Below, piece by piece: positions 1 through 8,632 of a stretch of 57,336 nt of DNA. Each line of letters begins with the position of its first letter. Position 1 is the first letter of the stretch. The translations under genes and the position numbers were made by a program. This DNA comes from Elusimicrobia bacterium GWD2_63_28 (lineage in GTDB: Bacteria; Elusimicrobiota; Elusimicrobia; Elusimicrobiales; UBA9959). A model generated the notes under the pieces. That model was given only the letters and a program-made list of their open reading frames with translations. It searched no databases and was not told where the DNA came from. The stretch lies in the NCBI GenBank assembly GCA_001799895.1, contig MGUI01000018.1, positions 1 through 57,336 of the forward strand, written 5' to 3'.

Positions 1-290
1 CGCTATTTTTTCATTGTTCATAATCTTTTCAGGCGCCTCGCTCGCTCATGTTGTCCTATCCCACCCCAATGAAGGGGTTCCCGGGGTTAAAATTTTAGGG
101 GGTAAACGGCCGCTTGATGCGCATAGCGCTTGATGCGGCACCTACGCAAGTATTGGTCAGAATGGGCCGTTTAAGGATGTCATATATATAATTTTAGGAA
201 ATATAAGAGCGGCTAGGCAAACGCCTGCTGTCCGCGCGGGGATGCCCTGGCGCGGAAAAGGCATGAAAAACAAAGTCTTTTTGGGTTTGG
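1..290. other. Gene-poor left edge
   Basis: I see no convincing gene here. The stretch is more AT-rich and less ordered than the coding DNA beside it and contains a short tandem repeat at 111-137. Around 74-102 a G-rich/T-rich stretch loosely resembles the heads of the decayed repeats at 39.4 and 57.2 kb. An ATG on the minus strand at 21 could open a gene that runs off the window, but only seven codons are visible. Confidence 0.5.
111..137. repeat. Short tandem repeat (11-bp unit, 16-bp period)
   Basis: The sequence CGCTTGATGCG occurs at 111-121 and again at 127-137, separated by CATAG. It lies in non-coding DNA downstream of the minus-strand glycosyltransferase gene. The role is unknown; it could be chance or a small regulatory or decayed element. 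Confidence 0.6.
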
Positions 291-1931
291 CTACTGTTGC
301 GGGGACAGCAGGTAGAGCACGCCTTTTTGGGAGGAAAGAGGCGTGCTGTACTCGGCCGTATCCAGGACCTTGAAGCGGGGGTCGGGGTTATACGAAACTA
401 TGGCTTTATAGCCGTTGACCTTCTGCCACTCCCACTCCCCTATCATTTTGAGCGGCTTCATGCTCTTAAGGTAGGCCATGTTCTTCTCGTAATTATGCCA
501 GGCCTCGTAGTCGAAGCCGTTGGCTATTTCCCCGGGGGCCAGGCCCTGCCGGGGCCTGGAGGCCAGTTCCCACTTGGCCTTGTTCCAGGCCAAATAATCC
601 TTCATGCCTGCCCAGGCCGGCAGGGCGCAAAGGGCCAGGGCCAGCGCTACGGCCGGCTTTGAAAAACTCACCCCCCTGGCGGCGTAGGCGGCGGCCGCCG
701 CGAACCAGGGCAGCAGCGTCAGCAGGTAGCGGTCGAAGAACTTGGCGCCTACGAGGGAGACCCCCAGCTGCAGGACGCTGGCCAGGAAGAGGAAGCGCAG
801 GGCGCGGTTGCCCCCCCGCAGCGCCAGCCCGGAGCAGCGCAGAAGGATCACCGCGCCCAGCACGGCCGCGGCGGTGGCCAGCTGCCAGAAAAGCCGGCTG
901 GCGAAAAAACCGGAGGGCTTCAGCGCGGCGCCGCCCAGGGTGAGCACGCCCAGCCCTGAGGAAGAGAGGTTGTTTTCCAGGTAAGGCAGCGGCCCGTTGA
1001 GCAGGGCGAAGCCGGCCAGGGCGGCCAGGGCCAGCCAGGCTCCGGCGGCCGCCGCTTTTTTTCCGGTCCCGTTGCGGGAATATAATTTCTTCAGGCTGAA
1101 GGCGTAGCCCGCGGCCAGCGGCAGCAGCAGCAGGCCGGTTTCGGCCATCGTAGAGAGCAGGCGGTAGAATGAGTCGTTCAGGAAAGCGCCGGGCCTGGCC
1201 AGGTGGGCCAGCGTGGCCGCTCCCACGTAATTTTCCGAAGCCCAGGTGGGGCCGTGGGCGAATTTGAACCAGAGGTAGTAGCCCAGCATGGCCGCGGCGG
1301 GCAGGGCCCAGGCGGCGGCCAGGTCGCGCCGCTTCAGCCTCCGCTCCAGGACCAGGGCCAGCGTGAAAGCCAGCGGCAGCGCCACCGCCAGCTGGCGCGT
1401 CAGGTAGGCCGCCGCCGTGCAGGCCCCGGCCAGCCAGAGGGCCCGCCTGTCCTCCGGGCTCTTGAGGTTCCTGGTATAGAAATAAACGGCCAGCAGCATC
1501 CAGAAAAAATAGTGGACGTCGGTCATGAAAGAATTGGCCAGCACCAGGTAGAGCGGGTTGAAGGCCAGCGCCAGCCCCGCGGCCAGCTTTTCGAATGGGC
1601 CGATCTCTAACTCGCCGAGCAGCTTGACGAAAACGAAGAGGGCGGCGGCGGCGGCCAGTAAATTCCCCAGGCGCAGCACGGCGAAGCTGAAGCCGAAGAG
1701 CTTGGCGAAGAGGGCCCCGGAAATTATATGGGGCAGCTGCGTGGAGGCGCCCCAGTCCGAAAGGACCAGGCGGCCGGTTTCCGCCAGTGCCTTGGCGGCC
1801 AGCGCGTAGGCCCAGTCGTCGTTCAGCGGGAAATCATAAGCCCACGGCGCGAGCGTGGCGGCGAAAATAAGAAAAGCGGCGGGCGCCGCGTATTTTGCGT
1901 ATTTATCCACTATTTTTCCCCTAACAGGCAT
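291..1931 (-). CDS. Membrane glycosyltransferase, GT39/ArnT-like
   Basis: This 546-residue protein has about a dozen hydrophobic segments. Near its N-terminus, between the first two membrane segments, is a short loop with an acidic pair (LNDDWAY, about residues 36-42). That layout is typical of the dolichyl-phosphate-mannose/ArnT (PMT_2) superfamily, which transfers sugars from polyprenyl-phosphate carriers to protein or lipid acceptors on the outer face of the inner membrane. The C-terminal ~90 residues are soluble. The acceptor and sugar cannot be deduced. It is divergently oriented to cydA with a 64-bp gap and appears monocistronic. Family assignment is from architecture, so another GT-C membrane transferase is possible. 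Confidence 0.7.
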   Translation of the reverse strand: MPVRGKIVDKYAKYAAPAAFLIFAATLAPWAYDFPLNDDWAYALAAKALAETGRLVLSDWGASTQLPHIISGALFAKLFGFSFAVLRLGNLLAAAAALFVFVKLLGELEIGPFEKLAAGLALAFNPLYLVLANSFMTDVHYFFWMLLAVYFYTRNLKSPEDRRALWLAGACTAAAYLTRQLAVALPLAFTLALVLERRLKRRDLAAAWALPAAAMLGYYLWFKFAHGPTWASENYVGAATLAHLARPGAFLNDSFYRLLSTMAETGLLLLPLAAGYAFSLKKLYSRNGTGKKAAAAGAWLALAALAGFALLNGPLPYLENNLSSSGLGVLTLGGAALKPSGFFASRLFWQLATAAAVLGAVILLRCSGLALRGGNRALRFLFLASVLQLGVSLVGAKFFDRYLLTLLPWFAAAAAYAARGVSFSKPAVALALALCALPAWAGMKDYLAWNKAKWELASRPRQGLAPGEIANGFDYEAWHNYEKNMAYLKSMKPLKMIGEWEWQKVNGYKAIVSYNPDPRFKVLDTAEYSTPLSSQKGVLYLLSPQQ

Positions 1932-1995
1932 AGTTTACAAAATGCCGCCCCCGCAAAGGAAATAAATATTATAATTATGCACCGGAGGGACATAC

Positions 1996-3306
1996 ATGGA
2001 TACTTTGGCATTGAGCAGGCTGCAGTTCGCGGTCACCGCGATGTTCCACTTTCTTTTCGTGCCGCTGACGCTGGGCCTGGGCTGGCTGACGGCCTGGTTC
2101 GAAACGCGCTACGCCTTCACCGGTGACGAGGGCTACCTCAAAATGGCGCGCTTCTGGGGCAAACTGTTCCTTATAAACTTCGCGCTCGGCGTGGTTACGG
2201 GCATCACGCTGGAGTTCCAGATCGGCATGAACTGGGCCGAATACTCACGCTACGTCGGGGACATCTTCGGCGCGCCGCTGGCGATAGAGGCCACCGTCGC
2301 CTTCTTCATGGAATCCGTGTTCATCGGCGTCTGGATCTTCGGCTGGGACCGGCTCTCCAAAAAGGCGCACGCCGGCGCCATGTGGATAGTGGCCTTCGCC
2401 ACCAATATGTCCGCGCTGTGGATCCTGCTGGCCAACGGCTGGATGCAGCGCCCTGTCGGGTACGTGCTGCGCAACGGCCGCGCCGAGATGGTGGATTTCT
2501 GGGCGCTCGTTACCAACCCCTACGGCTGGCTGGAGTTCTTCCACACGGTGTTCGCCGGGTGGGTGATAGCCGGCTTCTTCGTGATGGGGGTGTCGGCCTG
2601 GCATTTGCTGCGCAGGAACCAGGAAGACCTCTTCAAGAAGTCCTTCGGCGCCGGGGCGGTGTTCGCGCTGGCCAGTTCGCTGCTGGTCGCCGGGGTGGGC
2701 GACCTGAGCGGCGTTAATACTGCCAGGAACCAGCCCGCCAAGTTCGCGGCCATGGAGTCCGTTTGGGAGACGCGCACCGCCGCCCCGATGGCGCTGCTCA
2801 CCGTGCCCCGTCTCTCCGGAGAGGGCAACGCGGTGGAGGCCATCAAGATCCCATATCTCCTGTCGCTGCTGGCCTTCCATGACCCGCACGCCGAGGTGAA
2901 GGGCCTAAACGATGTCGCGCCGCAGGACCGCCCGCCGGTGCTGCCGGTCTTCCTCAGTTTCCGGGCGATGGTAGGCCTGGGCATGCTTTTCATCCTGCTC
3001 TCGGGGCTCGGCGTAATCGTCTGGCGCAAAGACCTGTTCGCGAGGTACCCGCTGTTCCTTAAAATTATGTTCTTCGCTATCCCGCTGCCCTACGTCGCCA
3101 TACAGTTGGGCTGGCTGGTGACGGAGCTGGGCCGGCAGCCCTGGGCGGTGTACGGGCTGATGCGCACGGCTGACGCTGTGTCGAAGACGGTGACGCCGGG
3201 GCAGGTGTGGCTGTCGCTCGGGGGCTTTGTGCTTTTTTATACGGCGCTGGGGGCCGTCGATGTGTGGCTGCTGGCTAAATACGCCCGCAAAGGCATGGAG
3301 GCCTGA
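1996..3306 (+). CDS. cydA: Cytochrome bd oxidase subunit I
   Basis: CydA of the quinol:O2 oxidoreductase carries haems b558, b595 and d and oxidises quinol in the inner membrane, reducing oxygen to water. The protein starts LSRLQFAVTAMFHFLFVPLT, the family N-terminus with its haem-ligand His, and has the conserved GITLEFQIGMNW and GWLVTELGRQPW segments. At 436 residues it is at the short end for CydA: the periplasmic quinol-binding Q loop is of the short type. The start ATG follows a clear GGAGGG ribosome site. cydB begins one base after the cydA stop codon, so the two are co-transcribed. High-affinity oxygen use suggests microaerobic growth or oxygen detoxification. Confidence 0.97.
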   Translation: MDTLALSRLQFAVTAMFHFLFVPLTLGLGWLTAWFETRYAFTGDEGYLKMARFWGKLFLINFALGVVTGITLEFQIGMNWAEYSRYVGDIFGAPLAIEATVAFFMESVFIGVWIFGWDRLSKKAHAGAMWIVAFATNMSALWILLANGWMQRPVGYVLRNGRAEMVDFWALVTNPYGWLEFFHTVFAGWVIAGFFVMGVSAWHLLRRNQEDLFKKSFGAGAVFALASSLLVAGVGDLSGVNTARNQPAKFAAMESVWETRTAAPMALLTVPRLSGEGNAVEAIKIPYLLSLLAFHDPHAEVKGLNDVAPQDRPPVLPVFLSFRAMVGLGMLFILLSGLGVIVWRKDLFARYPLFLKIMFFAIPLPYVAIQLGWLVTELGRQPWAVYGLMRTADAVSKTVTPGQVWLSLGGFVLFYTALGAVDVWLLAKYARKGMEA

Positions 3307-3307
3307 C

Positions 3308-4333
3308 ATGGATTACGCTAAGTTGTGGTTCGTGCTGTGGGCGGTGCTGTGGACGGCTTACTTTGCGCTCGACGGGTTCGACCTGGGCGTGGGCTTTTCG
3401 GGCTGGCTCGCGGCCGGCAACGACGAGGAGCGCGGCAAGGTGTTCTCGTCGATAGGGCCGTTCTGGGACGGCAACGAGGTCTGGCTGATAACGGCGGGCG
3501 GCGCCACCTTCGCGGCCTTCCCGCCGGTTTACGCCGCGTTGTTCAGCTGGCTGTACGTGCCGCTGCTGCTGCTGCTGCTTTCGCTGATAGCGCGGGGCGT
3601 GGCGGTGGAGTTCCGCGGCAAGGCCTCCTCCCCCGCCTGGAAAACTTTCTGGGAGCGGACCGGCGCGGTCTCGAGCCTGCTGGCCGCGCTGCTGCTCGGC
3701 GTGGCCTTCGGCAATATCTTCCGCGGCCTGGAGATAGGCCCCGGCGGCTACGCCGGGACTTTCATCGGGCTGCTGAATCCTTACGCGCTGCTGTGCGGGC
3801 TGCTGTTCTGCGCCTTTTTCTTCTTCCACGGCCAGCTCTGGCTCTCCTTCAAGATAGAGGGCCCGGCCGCTGCGCGTGCCGCCGGCCTGGCCGGGGCGGC
3901 CTGGTACCCGCTGGCCGCGCTGCTGCTCGGTTTCGCCGCCTACAGCTGGGCCGCCACCGGGCTCTCCGGGAATTTCTACGCGCGCGGTTACCTGCTGGCC
4001 CTGCCGCTGCTCTCGGGAGCGGCGCTGGCCGCGGCCAAGGTCCTGCTCGCCCGCGGCCTGCCGGTCGGGGCCTTCCTGGCCTCTGGCGCGGCTATAGTTT
4101 TTTTCTCGCTGTCGGGCTTCGCCGGCATCTACCCGGCCCTGCTGCCTTCCAGGCTGGACCCCGCCTTCAGCCTTACCGTCTACGATTCCGCCTCCAGCCC
4201 TTACACCCTGCGGCTGATGGCGTGGGTGGTGGCCCTCGCGCTGCCCGTGGTCATAGCCTGCCAGCTGTGGGTGCACAGGCTGTTCAAAACGCCGCTGCAG
4301 CCGGGCGAGCTGAAGAAAAGCGGTATGTATTAA
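3308..4333 (+). CDS. cydB: Cytochrome bd oxidase subunit II
   Basis: CydB is the structural partner of CydA in the membrane bd oxidase. The 341-residue protein begins MDYAKLWFVLWAVLW and has the family signature FALDGFDLGVG in the first helix, followed by GPFWDGNEVWL. About eight to nine membrane helices are visible. An open frame extends 27 codons upstream into cydA, but the ATG at 3308, one base after the cydA stop, matches the family N-terminus. No cydX-like small subunit and no cydDC exporter genes are next to it. Confidence 0.96.
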   Translation: MDYAKLWFVLWAVLWTAYFALDGFDLGVGFSGWLAAGNDEERGKVFSSIGPFWDGNEVWLITAGGATFAAFPPVYAALFSWLYVPLLLLLLSLIARGVAVEFRGKASSPAWKTFWERTGAVSSLLAALLLGVAFGNIFRGLEIGPGGYAGTFIGLLNPYALLCGLLFCAFFFFHGQLWLSFKIEGPAAARAAGLAGAAWYPLAALLLGFAAYSWAATGLSGNFYARGYLLALPLLSGAALAAAKVLLARGLPVGAFLASGAAIVFFSLSGFAGIYPALLPSRLDPAFSLTVYDSASSPYTLRLMAWVVALALPVVIACQLWVHRLFKTPLQPGELKKSGMY

Positions 4334-4385
4334 CGGAAAGGTAAATAGCGCGAATAAGGAATATATTATTTGCTAATATAGGCTT

Positions 4386-5225
4386 ATGAAAATAAAATTC
4401 TGGGGCGCGCGCGGGTCCATCCCCGTGTCGGGGAAGAATTATATTAAGTACGGCGGCTGCACTACCTGCGTAGAGATACGCTCCAGGAAGGACGAGCTTA
4501 TTATAGTGGACGCCGGCTCCGGCATCCGCCTGCTGGGCAAGGAGCTCCTTAAAAATTCCCACACCAATTTCAATATGCTGTTCACCCACTCGCACTGGGA
4601 CCACGTGCTGGGTTTTCCCTTCTTCGCCCCGATCTACAACAAAAAAACGCGCATAAAGATAATGGGCTGCTCCTTCTCCTCCGACCCGGTCAGGGAGATC
4701 ATCGCCAAGACCATGCAGCCTCCCGGTTTCCCGGTGAAGTTCGAGGAGATCGAGGCGCGTTTCGAGTTCGGCTCCCTCTGCGAGACCGGCTGCAGCAGCG
4801 GCGGCATGAAGGTGCTGCCCATAGAGCTGAGCCACCCGAACAACGGCCTCGGCTACAAGTTCACCGAGGGCGGAAGGAGCTTCGCTTTCCTGACCGACAA
4901 CGAGCTGGGCTTCATACACCCCGGCGGCAAGACCCCGGCGGAGTACGAGGCTTTCTCGCGCGGCGCGGACCTGCTGGTGCACGACGCGGACTACACGCCG
5001 GAGGAATACCCGCGCCGCAAGACCTGGGGACATTCCACCTGGGAGCAGGCCCTGGACCTGGCGCTCAAGGCGCAGGTAGGCGCGCTGGGCCTTTTCCACC
5101 ACAACCAGGACCGCTACGACAGGGAAGTGGACAAGATAGTCGCGGAGTGCTCGCGCCGCGCCCGCCGCGCCGGCTCCCGCCTGAAATGCTTTGCCGTTAA
5201 AGAGGGACAGGAAGTAAAACTGTAG
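4386..5225 (+). CDS. MBL-fold metal-dependent hydrolase
   Basis: This 279-residue cytoplasmic protein is a metallo-beta-lactamase-fold hydrolase. It opens with KIKFWGARGSIP, the usual start of the cyclic-phosphodiesterase/PhnP-like subgroup, and has the metal-binding motif THSHWDH near residue 63, a further HDADYT and a late LFHHNQ. Members cleave phosphodiesters, including cyclic nucleotide-like substrates, but the substrate here is not known. The gene stands 52 bp after cydB. There is little ribosome-site sequence before its ATG and an AT-rich stretch directly upstream, so its own promoter and a very short leader are possible. Confidence 0.85.
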   Translation: MKIKFWGARGSIPVSGKNYIKYGGCTTCVEIRSRKDELIIVDAGSGIRLLGKELLKNSHTNFNMLFTHSHWDHVLGFPFFAPIYNKKTRIKIMGCSFSSDPVREIIAKTMQPPGFPVKFEEIEARFEFGSLCETGCSSGGMKVLPIELSHPNNGLGYKFTEGGRSFAFLTDNELGFIHPGGKTPAEYEAFSRGADLLVHDADYTPEEYPRRKTWGHSTWEQALDLALKAQVGALGLFHHNQDRYDREVDKIVAECSRRARRAGSRLKCFAVKEGQEVKL

Positions 5226-5239
5226 CCCACGGAGACAAC

Positions 5240-5920
5240 ATGCCCGCCAGATTCAACCTTTACTCCGCCTGGACAGATACGTATTTTTACCTCTGGGCCG
5301 TGCTTTTCGCCGCGGCGCTTTTCGCGCTGGTCTATTCCGTGCGCAGGTACCTGGAACTTAGGCGCGCGCCCGGACCGGCTGAAGACGAAGTCCTGCCGGA
5401 AGCGGAAGTGAACCCTTTTCTCGAAGAGCCCGCCGTAAGCCCCGCCGCGGCGCCGGAAGAAGAGAAGACGCTGGTAATGCCGCCCCCCGAGGGCATGGAG
5501 ATCGCCGCCGACGAAACTCCGGCGGAGGAAAAGACGATGGTGGTGCCTCCCCCTTTCCCCGAGCCCGGCGACGAGCCCCTCCCCGTGGAACTTCCCGCGG
5601 AGCAGGCTGAGCCGGCGCCGCAGGAAGAGCCCGCAGCGCCGCAGGAAGAACCCGCGCCCGCCTTGGATGCGCGGCCCGCGTTCCAGCCGGCCGCGGGCGA
5701 GGACCATACGCGCGCCGAGAACTTCGTGCGCGGCATTTACGCCGGGATAAACGACCTGGACGAGCGGATGAAGACCATAGAGGCCGCGCTCTCCAAGGGA
5801 CACGTCAATAACGATTTTACCGTGAAGTTCCTGGAGGACATGGTCCAGGACATGGATACGCTGGATAAGTCCAAGATCAAGGCCAGGCTAGAATACCTCC
5901 TTTCAGACCTGAAGAAGTAA
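5240..5920 (+). CDS. Membrane-anchored Pro/Glu-rich protein
   Basis: I recognise no named family. The 226-residue protein has one N-terminal membrane helix (about residues 14-33), then a ~120-residue low-complexity linker rich in Pro, Glu and Ala, and a C-terminal ~60-residue predicted helical, charged segment. The linker contains two near-copies of a peptide (EEKTLVMPPP and EEKTMVVPPP), which resemble Thr-x-x-Val docking peptides for FHA domains. The gene lies 14 bp after the MBL gene and 4 bp before the PorV-like gene, so the three probably share a transcript. A scaffold or envelope-spanning role is only a guess. Confidence 0.65.
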   Translation: MPARFNLYSAWTDTYFYLWAVLFAAALFALVYSVRRYLELRRAPGPAEDEVLPEAEVNPFLEEPAVSPAAAPEEEKTLVMPPPEGMEIAADETPAEEKTMVVPPPFPEPGDEPLPVELPAEQAEPAPQEEPAAPQEEPAPALDARPAFQPAAGEDHTRAENFVRGIYAGINDLDERMKTIEAALSKGHVNNDFTVKFLEDMVQDMDTLDKSKIKARLEYLLSDLKK

Positions 5921-5924
5921 ACCG

Positions 5925-7301
5925 GTGAAGATCCTCCGCTATCTCCTGCTGGCGCTGGCGCTGGGCCCCGTCCCGGCGCGCTGCGGTTTTTTCCCCGAAG
6001 GCGCCTTCAGCGACGACGCGCGCGGGCTGGCGGGAGCGCAGTTCCTCAAGGTGCCGCCGTCGGCCCGGTTCGCCGCGCTCGCCGGCGCGGGCCTTTCTCT
6101 TTCCGGCGCGGATTCTCTTTTTCTCAACCCTGCCGGAGCCTACGGGCGGGCGGCCGGGCTTGCCGTTTCTTACGAGGCGCTGCTGGAGGGATCCTCCCGC
6201 ACGGGGCTGGTCTTCTCGCGGCCCTCGTCCGCCGGCGTTTTTTCCGGCGGGCTTATCTACAATAATTCCACCCCCGGCCTCGGCAGGCTCGACGGGGCGG
6301 GCGGCGGCGACGGCGCCGAGGTGACCGCCTACGACGCGGCGGTCTCGGCCGGCTGGGCGCGCCGCTTCGGCTGGGCCGACGTCGGGGTAAGCCTGAAATA
6401 TCTCAAGTCGCGCCTGGCCGAAGCCTCGGGCGCCTCGGCCGCGCTCGACGCCGGCGTCATCTTCCGGGAGCCGGCCCCTTCCCGCACCGAGCTGGCGCTG
6501 GCCTTCAGGAATTTCGGCCCGCCGCTGAAGCTGGCCTCGGAAGAAGCGCCGCTGCCGTTCGAGCTGGGCGGCGGGCTCCGGTGGAAATACTCTCCGGATT
6601 TCAACGTCCTCGCCGAGGGCCGGCTGCCCTGCGACCATTCGCCCTACCTGGTGCTGGCCGCGGAGTGGTTCCTGCCTTATTCAGAGGCCTCCGGCCTTTT
6701 CCTGCGCTCCGGCCTTAACTTCAGGAATTACGACGACCACGGTACGCTCGGGGCTTTCGCCGGCGGCTTCGGGCTGAAGATCGGCGGCCTCTCGCTGGAC
6801 TACGCCTTCTCGCCTTACGGGGACCTGGGATCGGCCCACCGCATGACGGCCGGCCTGGCCTGGGGCGGTCCCGCCGAAGCTCGCGCCGCCGCCCCCGCCC
6901 CGCTGCCGTCCGCGTCGCTGGCCGTGGGGGCTTTCACCGCGGGCCTCGGCGTAACGGAAACGGAGGCGGCCGTGGTGCGCAATCTGGTGGAGGCGGAACT
7001 TTCCAGGACCGGGAAGTTCAGGGTGGTAGAGCGGTCCAAGCTGGATTTTATACTTGAGGAAAAGAAGCTCGCCTACGCCGGCCTCTCCGAGGAAAAGACC
7101 GCCGCGGAGCTGGCCCGCGCCGCCGGAGCGCGGCTGGCGGTTTTTGGCGCCGTCACCCTGGGCCGGGAAGGCTATATCATCAAGGTGCATTTCGCCGACG
7201 CCGTCGCTGCGGCCGTGCTGCGCACCGAAACCGCCGCCGCCGCCGAGGATTACCTTTTCCGCGACGCCGCCCGCCGCCTCGCCGCGGCCCTTTCAAAATA
7301 A
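5925..7301 (+). CDS. PorV-like beta-barrel fused to a CsgG-like domain
   Basis: The protein has 458 residues with a GTG start and a Sec-type signal peptide. Residues about 30-310 look like an outer-membrane barrel of the PorV/UPF0164 type: an early segment about small-residue 'lalagagls' and 'NPAG', then repeated amphipathic strands with aromatic ends. After an Ala/Pro linker (about 315-325), the C-terminal ~130 residues resemble CsgG/LpoB-type domains (KFRVVERSKLDFILEE, then EKTAAELARAAGA and VFGAV). CsgG-like domains normally sit in periplasmic lipoproteins, so a barrel fusion is unusual. Role inferred: an outer-membrane assembly or secretion component. Confidence 0.7.
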   Translation: MKILRYLLLALALGPVPARCGFFPEGAFSDDARGLAGAQFLKVPPSARFAALAGAGLSLSGADSLFLNPAGAYGRAAGLAVSYEALLEGSSRTGLVFSRPSSAGVFSGGLIYNNSTPGLGRLDGAGGGDGAEVTAYDAAVSAGWARRFGWADVGVSLKYLKSRLAEASGASAALDAGVIFREPAPSRTELALAFRNFGPPLKLASEEAPLPFELGGGLRWKYSPDFNVLAEGRLPCDHSPYLVLAAEWFLPYSEASGLFLRSGLNFRNYDDHGTLGAFAGGFGLKIGGLSLDYAFSPYGDLGSAHRMTAGLAWGGPAEARAAAPAPLPSASLAVGAFTAGLGVTETEAAVVRNLVEAELSRTGKFRVVERSKLDFILEEKKLAYAGLSEEKTAAELARAAGARLAVFGAVTLGREGYIIKVHFADAVAAAVLRTETAAAAEDYLFRDAARRLAAALSK

Positions 7302-7343
7302 ATCATACAAGTCACCCGCGTGACTTATCCAGTAGGATGGATT

Positions 7344-7841
7344 CTATTTTTCTTCGAGCAGTTGCTCGATGCGGACGCGGTTGCGGGCGGTGGGCTCCAG
7401 CTTGTTGGCCATGCGGGCGGCTTCCAGCGCCAGCGCTTTTTCGCCCAGCTTGGCGTGGATGTCGCAGAGCCGCCCGTAGTAGGCGGCGTTGGCGGGATCT
7501 TTTGAGATATAGATATTCACCAGGCGCACCTCGGCGCGCAGGCGGTGCTGTATCTTTTTGGCGTTGAACTGGTAGACGCTTTCACGGTACAGGCAGAAGC
7601 CGGCCAGCGCCGTGACCAGGAAGACGTTGAAGGTGGCGGCCGAGCCCGGCCACATCACGAACACCAAGATATTGGAGAGGTAGACGAAGATCAGCGTTAC
7701 GGAGCCGGTCAGGAAGGCGTCGCTGAACATGATGGTGCCCTGGCCGTACTTCTTTTCGCGCCGCTCGATTATCCACACCACCACCCAGGAATAGACCAGC
7801 GCGAAGACCGTGGAATAAGCCAGGGCTTTCAGGAGCCACAT
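7344..7841 (-). CDS. Small membrane protein with TPR-like tail
   Basis: The product has 165 residues and about three hydrophobic segments in the first 100 residues. A helical C-terminus (DPANAAYYGRLCDIHAKLGEK and what follows) reads like one or two TPR repeats. The start was set at the ATG that overlaps the inositol-phosphatase stop by one base (TGATG); the longer open frame upstream is only a shadow of that gene. Third gene of a translationally coupled operon with a sugar kinase and an inositol-phosphatase-family enzyme. Function unknown. Confidence 0.7.
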   Translation of the reverse strand: MWLLKALAYSTVFALVYSWVVVWIIERREKKYGQGTIMFSDAFLTGSVTLIFVYLSNILVFVMWPGSAATFNVFLVTALAGFCLYRESVYQFNAKKIQHRLRAEVRLVNIYISKDPANAAYYGRLCDIHAKLGEKALALEAARMANKLEPTARNRVRIEQLLEEK

Positions 7842-8632
7842 CAGCGCGCCTCGCCCAGCCTGCGCCTGATCACCTTGAGCATCTGCGCGTGGACGCGGCC
7901 GTTGGTGGCCAGCGTCTGCGAGCCCATCGCGGCGTTTACCGCCCAGGGCTTGCCGGCGAAATCGGTGACGCGCCCACCGGCTTCCTCTGCTATCAGCTTG
8001 CCCGCCGCCACGTCCCAGGGCTTCAGGCCGAACTCCCAGTAGCCGTCGGTGCGGCCCGCCGCCAGCCAGCACAGGTCCAGCGAGGCCGAGCCCATGCGCC
8101 GCACGTCGTGCGAGAGGCGCATGAACTCCGAGAAAAAGCCGCAGTAGAAGTCCGCCCTCTCGGCCCGGTCGTAGGCGAAGCCGGTGACCAGCAGGGACTT
8201 GGAGAGCGACGGCGCGCCGGAGACCCGCAGGCGCCGGCCGTTGACCGTGGCCCCCCGCCCTTTCGCGGCCAGGAAAAGCTCGCCGCGGAAAGGGTCGCAG
8301 ACCCCGCCCGCCCTGATGACGCCGTTCTCCGAGAAGCCGATGGACACTGACGCCGCCGGGAAGCCGTGGGCGTAATTGGTGGTGCCGTCGAGCGGGTCTA
8401 TGATCCAGAGCCGGCCGTTGGGAGTTTCCTCCAGCGGGCTTTCCTCGGCCATGAAGCCGTCGGCCGGGAATGCCCGGCGTATGATCCCTATCACGGCTTT
8501 CTCCGAGGCCAGGTCCGCCTCGGTCAGGAGGTTGGCCCGGCCCTTCAGCCTGTAGCCCACCTTGCCGAACCTGGCGGCCAGGATCTTGCCGCCGGCCAGC
8601 GCGGCCTTCTTCAAAACTTCCAGTTCTTTCAT
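7841..8632 (-). CDS. suhB: Inositol monophosphatase family phosphatase
   Basis: A 263-residue Mg-dependent, Li-sensitive-type phosphomonoesterase. The family motifs are present: EESP (metal-binding Glu), IDPLDGTTNYAHG (DPxDGT, about residues 78-90) and WDVAAGKLIAEEAGG near the C-terminus. Members dephosphorylate inositol-1-phosphate, related sugar phosphates or 3'-phosphoadenosine phosphate, and the E. coli homologue also acts in rRNA transcription. Its ATG overlaps the stop of the upstream sugar kinase (ATGA), so kinase and phosphatase are translated together. The exact substrate cannot be read from sequence. Confidence 0.88.
   Translation of the reverse strand: MKELEVLKKAALAGGKILAARFGKVGYRLKGRANLLTEADLASEKAVIGIIRRAFPADGFMAEESPLEETPNGRLWIIDPLDGTTNYAHGFPAASVSIGFSENGVIRAGGVCDPFRGELFLAAKGRGATVNGRRLRVSGAPSLSKSLLVTGFAYDRAERADFYCGFFSEFMRLSHDVRRMGSASLDLCWLAAGRTDGYWEFGLKPWDVAAGKLIAEEAGGRVTDFAGKPWAVNAAMGSQTLATNGRVHAQMLKVIRRRLGEAR

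Noticed and set aside
1..21. Start of a minus-strand gene running off the left edge
   Set aside because: Only seven codons are visible and no strong ribosome site, so it cannot be supported.
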